A model generated the notes under the pieces. The model was not told the DNA's origin and ran no database searches. It saw nothing but the letters and a program-made list of their open reading frames with translations. A stretch of 64,000 bases of DNA from Pectobacterium aquaticum (GTDB lineage Bacteria > Pseudomonadota > Gammaproteobacteria > Enterobacterales > Enterobacteriaceae), in the NCBI RefSeq assembly GCF_003382565.3, contig NZ_CP086253.1, positions 4,278,001-4,342,000 on the forward strand. The letters are read 5' to 3'. Every line of letters begins with the position of its first letter. Position 1 is the stretch's first letter. Shown here in pieces: positions 44,491-52,919 of the stretch. Both the position numbers and the translations under genes were made by a program.

Positions 44491-44540
44491 AAAAATGCTG
44501 GCCAAATAGTTAACTATTCAGCCAGCACATTTTCGTTTTT
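44491..44540. terminator. Terminator between stbE and gor
   Basis: TGCTGGC (44496-44502) pairs with GCCAGCA (44521-44527), enclosing a second palindrome AATAGTTAACTATT (44506-44519). A runs on the left and T runs on the right suggest it works for both converging genes. Confidence 0.75.
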
Positions 44541-44572
44541 CAGAAAAGCCGTAAACCCGCTTCCCTACGCCA

Positions 44573-45925
44573 TCACCGCATCGTCACAAACTCTTCTGAC
44601 GCCGTCGGGTGGATGGCGACGGTGTTGTCGAAGTCTTTCTTGGTTGCGCCCATTTTGACGGCGACCGCGAAGCCTTGCAGCATTTCGTCCATACCAAAAC
44701 CGATGCCGTGGATGCCGACGATTTTTTCTTCTTTGCCCACGCAGACCAGCTTCATGCGGCACGGCTGGCGGTGCTGCGTAACGGCGGTGTACATCGCGGT
44801 GAAGGCAGATTTATACACTTTCACCTGATCGTCGCCGTACTGCTCACGCGCCTGCGGTTCGGTCAGCCCAACGGTGCCAATCGGCGGGTGGCTAAAGACG
44901 ACGGTCGGGATGTTGCTGTAATCCAGATGCTCGTCCGGCTTGTTATTAAACAGACGTTCGGACAAACGACGCCCTGCGGCGACAGCGACCGGCGTTAGCT
45001 CGACGGCACCGGTGTTATCACCTACAGCATAAATGCCAGGAACGTTGGTGTTCTGGAATTTATCGACGTTGATGTAGCCTTTGTCGTTCAGCTCCACGCC
45101 CGTGACGCTCAGGTTCAGGTTATCCGTCGCGGGTTCACGACCAATCGCCCAAATCAGGCAATCGACAGTTTGTGACTGACCATTTTCCAGCTCTAGCGTC
45201 AGGCTGCCATCGGCATTCTTCACAATCGCTGTCGGGATCGATTCGGTATGCAGCGTCGGCCCTTCGGTGTTCATCACTTCCACCAGCGTGTCGACAATCA
45301 ACGGATCAAAGCTGCGCAGCGGTGCGTGTTTACGCACAAACAGGTGGGTTTCAGAGCCCAACCCATTCAGCACCCCAGCAATCTCCACCGCGATATAACC
45401 AGCACCAACAATCGCGGTGCGCTTCGGCAGCGCATCCAGCTCAAAGAAGCCGTCGGAATCAATGCCGTATTCCGCACCGGGGATAGCAGGGTGAACCGGA
45501 CGACCGCCCGTCGCAATCAGGATATGGTCAGCCGTGATTTTCTCGCCGTTCACTTCCACCGTGTGCGCATCGACAAAGCGGGCAAAACCGTGGATAACGT
45601 CGACCTTATTCTTGCCCAGCACGTTATCGTATGACTGGTGGATACGATCGATGTAAGCGCTACGGTTCTTAACCAGCGTGCCCCAGTTAAACTGGTTTAC
45701 CGTGGTATCGAACCCGTAATCCGGCCCGTACTGATGGATCGCTTCGGCAATCTGCGCCGCATGCCACATCACTTTCTTCGGCACACAGCCGACGTTGACG
45801 CAGGTGCCGCCCAGATATTTTGCTTCGATCAACGCACATTTTTGTCCATACATCGCCGCGCGGTTGATAGACGCGATACCGCCGCTGCCGCCGCCAATAG
45901 CAAGGTAGTCATAGTGTTTGGTCAT
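44573..45925 (-). CDS. gor: Glutathione reductase
   Basis: Reduces glutathione disulfide with NADPH in the cytosol. The 450 residues equal E. coli Gor. Signatures: FAD-binding GGGSGGIASINRAA, the redox disulfide in GGTCVNVGCVPKK, NADPH-binding GAGYIAVEIAGVL, and the C-terminal HPTASEE with the catalytic His-Glu pair. The ATG at 45925 (MTKHYDYL) matches the family; an in-frame ATG four codons upstream is also possible. It follows rlmJ on the same strand, as in E. coli. Confidence 0.97.
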   Translation of the reverse strand: MTKHYDYLAIGGGSGGIASINRAAMYGQKCALIEAKYLGGTCVNVGCVPKKVMWHAAQIAEAIHQYGPDYGFDTTVNQFNWGTLVKNRSAYIDRIHQSYDNVLGKNKVDVIHGFARFVDAHTVEVNGEKITADHILIATGGRPVHPAIPGAEYGIDSDGFFELDALPKRTAIVGAGYIAVEIAGVLNGLGSETHLFVRKHAPLRSFDPLIVDTLVEVMNTEGPTLHTESIPTAIVKNADGSLTLELENGQSQTVDCLIWAIGREPATDNLNLSVTGVELNDKGYINVDKFQNTNVPGIYAVGDNTGAVELTPVAVAAGRRLSERLFNNKPDEHLDYSNIPTVVFSHPPIGTVGLTEPQAREQYGDDQVKVYKSAFTAMYTAVTQHRQPCRMKLVCVGKEEKIVGIHGIGFGMDEMLQGFAVAVKMGATKKDFDNTVAIHPTASEEFVTMR

Positions 45926-46051
45926 CAGTGTATCCATGCTTAAGTGAATAAAATTTGCCTAGAGTGTACCGCCAGAGCCATACGCTGAATAAAGGTTATG
46001 CCTATGGTTGTGATAGGAAAAACCAACCGCGTCCCGCCACAACCGTGTGCA

Positions 46052-46894
46052 TTACTCCGGTACGATTTGCTCCACCAGCGTATGTCCGGTGCCTTCCGGT
46101 ACCAGCACGCTATGCAACCACGGCAGCACACTCTTCATCTGAGATGCCAGCTTCCACGGCGGGTTAATCACAATCATGCCAGACGCCGTCATGCCGTAGC
46201 GATCGCTGTCCGGCAGCACTGCCAGTTCAATTTGCAGAATGTTGCGAATGCCCGTGGCTTCCAGCTCTTTCAGCATGCGTTTGATGTGCTGACGCAGCAC
46301 CACCGGATACCACAGCGCAAATACGCCTGTGCCAAAGCGTTTATGCCCTTCCTGAATGCCTTTCACCACGGCCTGATAGTCCGTTTTCAGCTCATAAGGT
46401 GGATCGATCAGCACAAATCCCCGACGGGAAAGCGGCGGCAGCTGTGATTTCAACTGCTGGTAGCCATCGTCACGCAGCACTTTGGTGCGCGAATCTTTCT
46501 GGAATTCATTGCGCAGCAGCGGGAAATCGCTAGGGTGAAGTTCGGTCAGGTGGAGCTTGTCCTGTTCGCGCAGCAGCTGGCGGGCAATCAGCGGGGAGCC
46601 GGGGTAATAGCGCAGCCGCCCATTGTGGTTATAGGTGTGCACGGCCTGCATGTAAGGTTCGAGTTCAGCCGGAATGTCGTCACGCTGCCAGATTTTCGCG
46701 ATGCCATCCAGATACTCCCCCGTGCGCTCGGCGTGTTCGCCGCTGAGCTGATAGCGGCCAGCACCCGCATGAGTATCGAGATACAGGAAAGGTTTTTCTT
46801 TCTCTTTCAGGGCAGTGATGATCAGGCTCTGAACGGTGTGTTTCAGCACGTCGGCGTGATTGCCGGCATGGAAACTGTGGCGGTAACTTAGCAT
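46052..46894 (-). CDS. rlmJ: 23S rRNA (adenine-N6)-methyltransferase RlmJ
   Basis: Methylates A2030 of 23S rRNA. The 280 residues equal E. coli RlmJ, starting MLSYRHSFHAGNHADVLKH. The catalytic motif IV is DPPY in FVLIDPPYELKTDYQAV; LDTHAGAGRY is part of the SAM-binding region. It adjoins gor on the same strand. The receptor/sigma cassette separates it from prlC, its neighbour in E. coli. Confidence 0.96.
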   Translation of the reverse strand: MLSYRHSFHAGNHADVLKHTVQSLIITALKEKEKPFLYLDTHAGAGRYQLSGEHAERTGEYLDGIAKIWQRDDIPAELEPYMQAVHTYNHNGRLRYYPGSPLIARQLLREQDKLHLTELHPSDFPLLRNEFQKDSRTKVLRDDGYQQLKSQLPPLSRRGFVLIDPPYELKTDYQAVVKGIQEGHKRFGTGVFALWYPVVLRQHIKRMLKELEATGIRNILQIELAVLPDSDRYGMTASGMIVINPPWKLASQMKSVLPWLHSVLVPEGTGHTLVEQIVPE

Positions 46895-47027
46895 GCTTGC
46901 TTTCCGGTGAAGTTTTTATAAATAACGTCGATTAACCGACAGTATAACCGTCTGCGACGGAAAATATCCCGTCAAACGCTCCCCTCTGCAAGCCGCCCCG
47001 CAAACCCGCCATTTTTATCGTCTTAAA

Positions 47028-47204
47028 TCAGTAAATTGAGAAACATGGCCGTTTTTCATCCATACTGACGGCCGAGGGCGTGAAGTTCTCATTCAGCGCA
47101 TTCGGTATCAGGCGTGCCTCGCCATGTTGCCAAACGCTAATCAGGCCGTTCGTCGTGCCCAGATCGAGACCAATCGCCAGAGAAGCGTCTTGCGGGTGCG
47201 TCAT
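47028..47204 (-). pseudogene. hscC: Remnant of HscC (Hsp70 family) chaperone
   Basis: A 58-codon minus-strand reading frame begins after a good AAGGA ribosome-binding site. It encodes the N-terminal phosphate-binding strand of an Hsp70: LAIGLDLGTTNGLISVW, then RLIPNALNENFTPSAVSMDE, closely parallel to the first 50 residues of E. coli HscC. It then loses similarity (KRPCFSIY) and stops. The remaining 500 or so codons are absent. A typical DnaK or HscC is 550-640 residues. The surrounding gap (46895-47356) holds nothing else recognisable. Confidence 0.8.
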
Positions 47205-47356
47205 GCTGTTCTTCCTTATTAACCATTCCGTGCACTACCGATTCCCAGAGTGCCCATCAGGCGCAGATCAATAGCCCGTTCGGCGAGCAGGGCAATAATA
47301 TATACCTCTTTTTTATGCAGGCTATGATGCGCACACGCCACGTTAGTGGATGCCAG

Positions 47357-48166
47357 TTAGCGGCGGATTTCCCGTAAATCAAAGCTAATGGGGATAGTGA
47401 TGGTGAGCTGCGCGTTATCCCCAATCACCTCTGCTGGTGGAGCCGGAAGTGGCTGGGCACGCTGCGGCAAAGCGACAGATTCCTTATCCAGCGGCACCAC
47501 ACCGCTGCTGCTGGCTAACGAGACGTCCAGCACACTCCCCGTCCGATCCAACGTCACGCGAATCTGGGCAACGCCCTGTAATCGCTGCCGCACCGCCTGT
47601 GCCGGATAACGTTTATAGCGGCTCAGGTGCGCCAGCAACTGGCTGCTCCAGTCCGCCCCCCCTTTGCGCATCTGCGCGGCATCGCTGTTATAGGGCGCCG
47701 CGACTTGCTGGCTGGTGCCCGGCAGCGGCGCGCTGGTGACGGGCGCGGGCGGTTTTTCCGATGGCGCCACTTCTTCCTGTGGAGTCGTCTCCTGCACCGG
47801 TTTTTCCATTTTTTTCTGCGGCTGCGGTTTTTCCTTTTGTACCGCCGCCATCACCGGCTTCGGCGCGGGCGCAAGCAGCGGCACCTCCTGCGTCATTTTT
47901 TCCGGCTGAGTCGCCGCTTCCTGCGGCGTGGACAGCGTCTGCTGCGGGCCGACAGACGCATCCTGAGGGCTGGGAGTCGATTGCACGCTATCCGCCACCA
48001 TTAACATCATGGCGGGCGGCGGCGCTTCAATGGCCGAATCAAGCGCAGGGTAGCTAACCCAGATAATCAGCCCCGCGTGTAGCGCCAGCGCCATCAGCCA
48101 GCCGCTCCCCCAACGAACCGTCGTGGCGGGCTGAATCGTATTGTATTGCAGCGTCTGTGCAGCCAT
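47357..48166 (-). CDS. TonB-like energy transducer (HasB type)
   Basis: A 269-residue TonB-family protein that would pass proton-motive energy from ExbBD to an outer-membrane receptor. One N-terminal membrane anchor (about residues 19-38, GSGWLMALALHAGLIIWVS), a Pro/Lys/Glu-rich periplasmic spacer (about 90-165) and a C-terminal TonB domain (about 175-269: LLAHLSRYKRYPAQAVRQ, RVTLDRTGSVLDVSL). It is the last gene after the receptor, sigma and FecR genes, so it probably serves that receptor; HasB is a similar dedicated TonB paralog in haem-uptake operons. Confidence 0.87.
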   Translation of the reverse strand: MAAQTLQYNTIQPATTVRWGSGWLMALALHAGLIIWVSYPALDSAIEAPPPAMMLMVADSVQSTPSPQDASVGPQQTLSTPQEAATQPEKMTQEVPLLAPAPKPVMAAVQKEKPQPQKKMEKPVQETTPQEEVAPSEKPPAPVTSAPLPGTSQQVAAPYNSDAAQMRKGGADWSSQLLAHLSRYKRYPAQAVRQRLQGVAQIRVTLDRTGSVLDVSLASSSGVVPLDKESVALPQRAQPLPAPPAEVIGDNAQLTITIPISFDLREIRR

Positions 48167-48368
48167 TAGCCTACTGCCCCTCGCCGTGGAGACAGGGGCT
48201 GCACTCTCAATGAATGGGGCTTTGAGGAGATCATCATGCGTTCTTCATCACATCGTTAGGTATAAAACGGACAGCAGATAATAGTAGGTCGTTCAGCTAC
48301 GGGGATCGGACAGAAAAAAAAGTGAAAACAGCATAAAAAGTAATGTTATTACGTTTTAGCAGGATATT

Positions 48369-49358
48369 TTATCGCGCAGCAATCTGAACCCAGTAGCGAG
48401 AGAAATAACGCACCTGTACAGGAAGCGCCTCCACCAGCGCCGCTAAAATATTATCGGTATCCGACAGCGGGAAGACGCCGGAAAACCGCAGGCTTTCCAC
48501 CTCCGGCTGGCAACGAATGACACCGCTGCGATAACGGCTCAGTTCATCAACAAAATCCACCAGACGCTGATTATCCGCCAGCAGCTGTCCTTTCACCCAG
48601 GCAGGCTCTACCTTCGCCGTCTCAATCTGGCCGCAGCGCTGCGTAGTGAACGTCGCCGTTTGTCCGCTTTTCACCACCTGTACATCCTGACCGTTCTGCT
48701 GCGGATGAAGCCTTACCGCGCCGTCATACACCGTCACCTGCGTGTGTTCATCCTGCACTCGCAGGCTGAAGCGCGTACCCAGCGCCTGCACTTTTCCCTG
48801 TGCCGTCGTCACAATGAAAGGACGCGGATACAACGCGGCCTTCTCCGCCTGACCGGTTTCGATCATCACTTCACCGCGAATCAGCGTAAGCTGACGTAGA
48901 TCGTCACCGTAGGCCACATTCAGCGCCGTCTGCGTATTCAGCAGCAGCGTCGTGCCATCGTCCAATACCGCATGGCGCTGTTCACCCACCTGCGTCTGGT
49001 AATCCGCCGTCAACGACTGCCACAGGTCGGTGCGCGATCCGGCCACGCCAGCGCCTCCGGTCAGGCAGAGTATCGCCAGCGCTTTGAGTACGCTGCGGCG
49101 CTGCATACCGTTAAGCGTTGACAGGCTCTGGTGTGCCGCCCGTGCGTTAAGCTGACCCAGATTGGCACACACGGATTCAATATGCTGCCACGCCTGTTCG
49201 TTATCCGGCGAGGCTTCCCGCCAACGCTGCCACTCGCGGCGATCCTGTTCCGTGACGCTGTCGGACATCAGTTGCGTCAGCCACGCCACCGCTTCACGCG
49301 CGCTGTCTGGCTGAATCGGCAGACCCTGTCTGTCACGATAAAAAGTGCGATCGTTCAT
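48369..49358 (-). CDS. FecR-type anti-sigma regulator
   Basis: A 329-residue inner-membrane protein that carries the receptor signal to the ECF sigma factor. The cytoplasmic N-terminal part binds sigma (AVAWLTQLMSDSVTEQDRRE, then WQRWREASPDNEQAWQHIE). One transmembrane segment lies at about 88-105 and the periplasmic FecR domain follows (AVLDDGTTLLLNTQTALNV; ALGTRFSLRV). The ATG at 49358 (MNDRTFYRD) overlaps the sigma stop; seven codons of upstream frame belong to the sigma gene. HasS-like by position. Confidence 0.9.
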   Translation of the reverse strand: MNDRTFYRDRQGLPIQPDSAREAVAWLTQLMSDSVTEQDRREWQRWREASPDNEQAWQHIESVCANLGQLNARAAHQSLSTLNGMQRRSVLKALAILCLTGGAGVAGSRTDLWQSLTADYQTQVGEQRHAVLDDGTTLLLNTQTALNVAYGDDLRQLTLIRGEVMIETGQAEKAALYPRPFIVTTAQGKVQALGTRFSLRVQDEHTQVTVYDGAVRLHPQQNGQDVQVVKSGQTATFTTQRCGQIETAKVEPAWVKGQLLADNQRLVDFVDELSRYRSGVIRCQPEVESLRFSGVFPLSDTDNILAALVEALPVQVRYFSRYWVQIAAR

Positions 49359-49867
49359 AGCGGCAGCGCAAAGAAACACTGGAGGTTGGCGCGTTGCAGA
49401 TACTGTTTCACCGAACTGCTGGAAACCCGTAAGCGTTCGGCGATATCGCTATAGCGCATGCCGTGGAGGTGCGCCAGCAAAAACGCTTCTCTGACCGGTG
49501 CTGGCAGGCCATCCAATGCGGCATCAAGCTGTTCAAGAATTTCGAGGGTAAGCAGACGCGTTTCCGGAGAGGGCATACAGGCATCCGGCTGCGTGCTCAA
49601 GACATCCAGATAGGCATCTTCAATCTTTTTACGACGATAATGATTGGCGACCAAACGGCGGGCCACGGTAGCCAGAAACGGGCGCGGCTGGCGAATCGTG
49701 AGCAGTTCCGGGTTCATCAGCACGCTAAGGAACGTATCTTGTGCCAGGTCTTCCGCATGCTGGGCGCAGTCCAGTTTATGGCGCAGCCAGTTACACAGCC
49801 AGCGGTGGTGATCGAAATAGAGCTGTTGGGCAAAGTCATTAACGCTGGCCGTCGCTTTCCTCACCAT
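49355..49867 (-). CDS. FecI-type ECF sigma factor
   Basis: A 170-residue extracytoplasmic-function sigma factor. Region 2 includes YFDHHRWLCNWLRHKLDCAQ and AEDLAQDTFLSVL, and region 4 is PAPVREAFLLAHLHGMRYSD then IAERLRVSSSSVKQYLQRAN. It is expected to direct transcription of the receptor gene upstream when the ligand is bound. A Fur box sits right before it (49900-49918), so it is probably made only in iron shortage. It overlaps the fecR-like gene. Confidence 0.92.
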   Translation of the reverse strand: MVRKATASVNDFAQQLYFDHHRWLCNWLRHKLDCAQHAEDLAQDTFLSVLMNPELLTIRQPRPFLATVARRLVANHYRRKKIEDAYLDVLSTQPDACMPSPETRLLTLEILEQLDAALDGLPAPVREAFLLAHLHGMRYSDIAERLRVSSSSVKQYLQRANLQCFFALPL

Positions 49868-49896
49868 CGAACTTTACCCCAGAACGCTATTTAAAC

Positions 49897-49921
49897 AATA
49901 AGAATGATAATCGTTCTTATT
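49897..49921. promoter_or_regulatory. Fur box upstream of the ECF sigma gene
   Basis: A near-perfect 25-bp palindrome, AATAAGAA, a central GATAATC, then TTCTTATT. The 19-bp core at 49900-49918 matches 14 of 19 positions of the Fur consensus. It is 30 bp before the sigma-factor ATG. Confidence 0.75.
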
Positions 49922-50012
49922 TATGTTTTTTCCCTCTGACTGTCAAGTTCCTAAGCGAAAATTATTCAAATTTGCTGAATTTACATTACGCCCATGCAAC
50001 ACCCCTCGCTAA

Positions 50013-50037
50013 CGGGGCGGCAAGACTATCCGCCCCG
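50013..50037 (-). terminator. Hairpin downstream of the TonB-dependent receptor
   Basis: CGGGGCGG (50013-50020) pairs with CCGCCCCG (50030-50037), 10 bp beyond the receptor stop. No T tract follows on the minus strand, so it may attenuate or stabilise the message rather than end it. Confidence 0.5.
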
Positions 50038-50047
50038 AGCACCGCGA

Positions 50048-52597
50048 TCAGAAACGCTGTAACACGCTGATTTTTACGTTACGTCCTACGCCGGATACAG
50101 ATTCGCCCAGATACGGGTAATAATCGGTATTCAGCAGATTATCGACCGTCACACGCGCCTCAAATCCTTTTATCGTCTGCGGCTGCCAGCTGGCGAACAA
50201 ACCATGCAGCACGTATCCCTTGCTCTTCGGTAACGCCCAGATATCGGCCTGTGGATCGCCATCAGCAGGTGAACGATCCTGCTTGCGCACAAAGTCCCCC
50301 GTCCAGCCTACCGCCATATCCAAACGTGGGATCTTGGTACCCAGCGTGGCGTGTGCTGTCGTAGGAGGAATTTCAGCAATCCAGGTTTTATTGCCCCACG
50401 GGTTACGCGGTGACGCATCGCGCTCGCCGCGAATGGAAGAGAAGGACAGGCTGCCAAACAGCCAGCGGCTGTCGTAGAAGGATTCAATCTCAACCCCTTC
50501 AATGGTATAGCCCGGCAGGTTGCGGTAAACCGACAACGGCCCAGCGCAGGAGGAATTGCTGCCCGTCTGGGAAGATGCCGCGCAATAAACACCGGTGCGT
50601 TTGAAAATTTCGTTTTTGCCACGGTTACGGAACAGCGTGGTGCGAATTTGCAGACTGTCTTCTTCCAGCACCAGGTGGTTGAAATCCAGAATCGCCCCTA
50701 GACGGATGCCTTTGATGCTTTCCACGTCCAGATTACGGCTACTTCCCGGCACACCCGAGGTAGCTGACTGCACTTCATACTGTTCATCAATGACGGGCGC
50801 ACGCCAGGTACGGCTGGCATCGGCAAACAGCGACAGATTGTCCGTCGCCTTCCACAACGCCCCAATACGTGGCGACCAGCCGGTATAGGTCACGCTGTTG
50901 TAGTCATGCCCTGCGGACGGGCTACTGCTGTTATAACGCGGGGCAACGTTGGGCCGACCAGTGTTAGTCACATGGTCATAACGCACGCCCGGCGTGATTG
51001 TCACTCTGCCCAACGTCACCGCATCTTGTAGATACAGGCTGTGGGTTTCCTGTTCGCCAGCCGGCATATAGTGAGGCTGGAAATAGCCATAGTTATACTC
51101 AGCGCTATTCTTACCGGACGGATAATAGATCAGCGTATCGCGCTTATGCTGGTGCCAGCGCATCCCCACCAGCAGCTTATGATCGAGCGGGCCAGTGGTG
51201 AACTGACTTTCGTTACTGACCTCCGCCAGTTGATCTTTATAGCTCACCCAGCTTTCATTCCCAAGCGTTCCCAGAAAACTGTCTTGTGACGCCGAATCAG
51301 GGCGTTTATCATGCTGTTCGGTTTTTGAGGTGGCAAATGACGCCGTCAGATTCAGCCACGGCTTATCCTCCGGCGCGATATTCCATTTCAGCGAGTAGTT
51401 CTTATCCACCTGATCGCGATAAACCAGCTTGCGCAGCCAGGCTTCTTCCCAACCGTAGAGATCAATGTCCCTTTGTGAAGGTGCTGTCATATCGTCACGC
51501 TTCGCGGCAAACGGCTGCCAGCCGTCAGATTCGGAACGCATGGCAGAGAGCGTCAACGTCTGAGCATCCGTCAGGTAGATGTTGGTCTTCAGCAGGTAGG
51601 ACGCCATATCGCTGGTGGAGTAGACAAAGCGCGTACCATCAGGGCGTTCGATGTTGTCGCCATCACGCTTGCTCATATAGAGCAGGCCGTCAGCCATCCC
51701 CTCTTCCGTGCGGCCATACAGCGCGCCGCTGTAGATATTTTGCCGATCGTTGGTGTGATAACTGTATTTGACCATCCCGCCGAAATTTTCTCCCGGCAGC
51801 AGCAGATCGCTAGCGTCTTTGGTATCAACGTGAATGGTACCGCCAAAGCCGCCGTTGCCGCTGCGAATATCATGCGGCCCTTTATCGACATCGATCCGCT
51901 TAATCAGCTCAGGCTCAATAAATACCGAGCCCTGGCGGTATTTCTCAAAGCCTTTCGGCGCGCCGTCCAGCACGACTTTGACGTCTTCCATGTCGCCCAT
52001 GCCCCAGATATTCAGGCTTTGCCCACCCGGACGGGGAGAACCCGCCATCGACACACTGGGGAGCTTATCGAGCAGGCTGGCAATATTATCGGCCTGCACG
52101 CGGTCAACATCGGCCTGATGCAGCACGGAACGTCCAGCAGCGGCGCTGTCCGATGTGCCGCCAACCACCGAGAGCGTTGGGATCATCAGGCTGCCGTCAC
52201 TTCCCTCAGCGGCAAGCGCGGATTCCAGCCGATAGCCCGTGGCCGTCTGTACCGCACTCAGTCCCGTCCCAGCCAGCGCGGCCGCAAAAGCGGCCTGAAC
52301 GGTGTAGGTTCCCTGTACGCTCCCGCTGGTTTTATTCTGTGTTTGATCGGGAGAAAACGTGAGAATGACATTGGCGCGGCTGGCGATGGCCTGCAACGTG
52401 GTCCCTAGCTGCCCAGCGGGGATAGAAAACGTCACTGTCGGCGCCGCGACAGCTGTCGGCATTTCCGCCGCCAGCGCCGAACTGACCGCTCCAGCACTCA
52501 AGATCAACACGCCGGACAGCGCCAGATGCACTGCCCGCGCCACCGTCAAGGTGGGTTTATGCGCGATGCACCCGCCATTATGATTATTTATCGCCAT
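50048..52597 (-). CDS. TonB-dependent receptor with N-terminal signalling domain (HasR-like)
   Basis: An 849-residue outer-membrane receptor. Order: signal peptide (about 1-43, ending ALAA), STN signalling domain (about 52-105: FSIPAGQLGTTLQAIASRAN), plug (about 145-260: LLDKLPSVSMAG, GPHDIRSGNGGFGGTIHV) and a 22-strand barrel ending VKISVLQRF. WRAP at about residue 620 resembles the FRAP box of haem/haemoglobin receptors, so a haem or haemophore ligand is possible but not shown. The ATG at 52597 follows AGGGG at 7 nt; a longer frame (to 52735) lacks a signal peptide. It heads the sigma/FecR/TonB module. Confidence 0.9.
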   Translation of the reverse strand: MAINNHNGGCIAHKPTLTVARAVHLALSGVLILSAGAVSSALAAEMPTAVAAPTVTFSIPAGQLGTTLQAIASRANVILTFSPDQTQNKTSGSVQGTYTVQAAFAAALAGTGLSAVQTATGYRLESALAAEGSDGSLMIPTLSVVGGTSDSAAAGRSVLHQADVDRVQADNIASLLDKLPSVSMAGSPRPGGQSLNIWGMGDMEDVKVVLDGAPKGFEKYRQGSVFIEPELIKRIDVDKGPHDIRSGNGGFGGTIHVDTKDASDLLLPGENFGGMVKYSYHTNDRQNIYSGALYGRTEEGMADGLLYMSKRDGDNIERPDGTRFVYSTSDMASYLLKTNIYLTDAQTLTLSAMRSESDGWQPFAAKRDDMTAPSQRDIDLYGWEEAWLRKLVYRDQVDKNYSLKWNIAPEDKPWLNLTASFATSKTEQHDKRPDSASQDSFLGTLGNESWVSYKDQLAEVSNESQFTTGPLDHKLLVGMRWHQHKRDTLIYYPSGKNSAEYNYGYFQPHYMPAGEQETHSLYLQDAVTLGRVTITPGVRYDHVTNTGRPNVAPRYNSSSPSAGHDYNSVTYTGWSPRIGALWKATDNLSLFADASRTWRAPVIDEQYEVQSATSGVPGSSRNLDVESIKGIRLGAILDFNHLVLEEDSLQIRTTLFRNRGKNEIFKRTGVYCAASSQTGSNSSCAGPLSVYRNLPGYTIEGVEIESFYDSRWLFGSLSFSSIRGERDASPRNPWGNKTWIAEIPPTTAHATLGTKIPRLDMAVGWTGDFVRKQDRSPADGDPQADIWALPKSKGYVLHGLFASWQPQTIKGFEARVTVDNLLNTDYYPYLGESVSGVGRNVKISVLQRF

Positions 52598-52919
52598 TGT
52601 CATTCCCCTGAAATATTGAAAAAAAAGACACATCAGGTAGGTCACATGAAAAACCAAATCGGGCAGAAAAAGTGCAAAAAATTTTCGGGGGAAAGCATTT
52701 AGCACCGCGTTAACGATGATGTTCAGGTAACGCATGGCGCTTATTTATGGCGGTAAAACGCACCTTTGGTCACGAGCGATAATCCCTCTGCCATTGATTT
52801 TCACGGCGCTTGACCTCATCTTAGTGATTAATCCGCAATAGATATCCGCCTTGCCGGCCTTTATTCAACAGATTCCACTTACCGGCAACGAGATCACCCA
52901 CAATTATCAGGACGGCACC
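52598..52919. other. Divergent receptor/prlC intergenic region
   Basis: 322 bp with promoters expected in both directions (an ECF-sigma promoter on the receptor side, a housekeeping one for prlC). I see no gene and could not assign either promoter. The prlC frame extends upstream to 52851 without start support. Confidence 0.5.

Noticed and set aside
51740..52408. 222-codon plus-strand frame opposite the receptor
   Set aside because: Antisense shadow with no start signal or family match.
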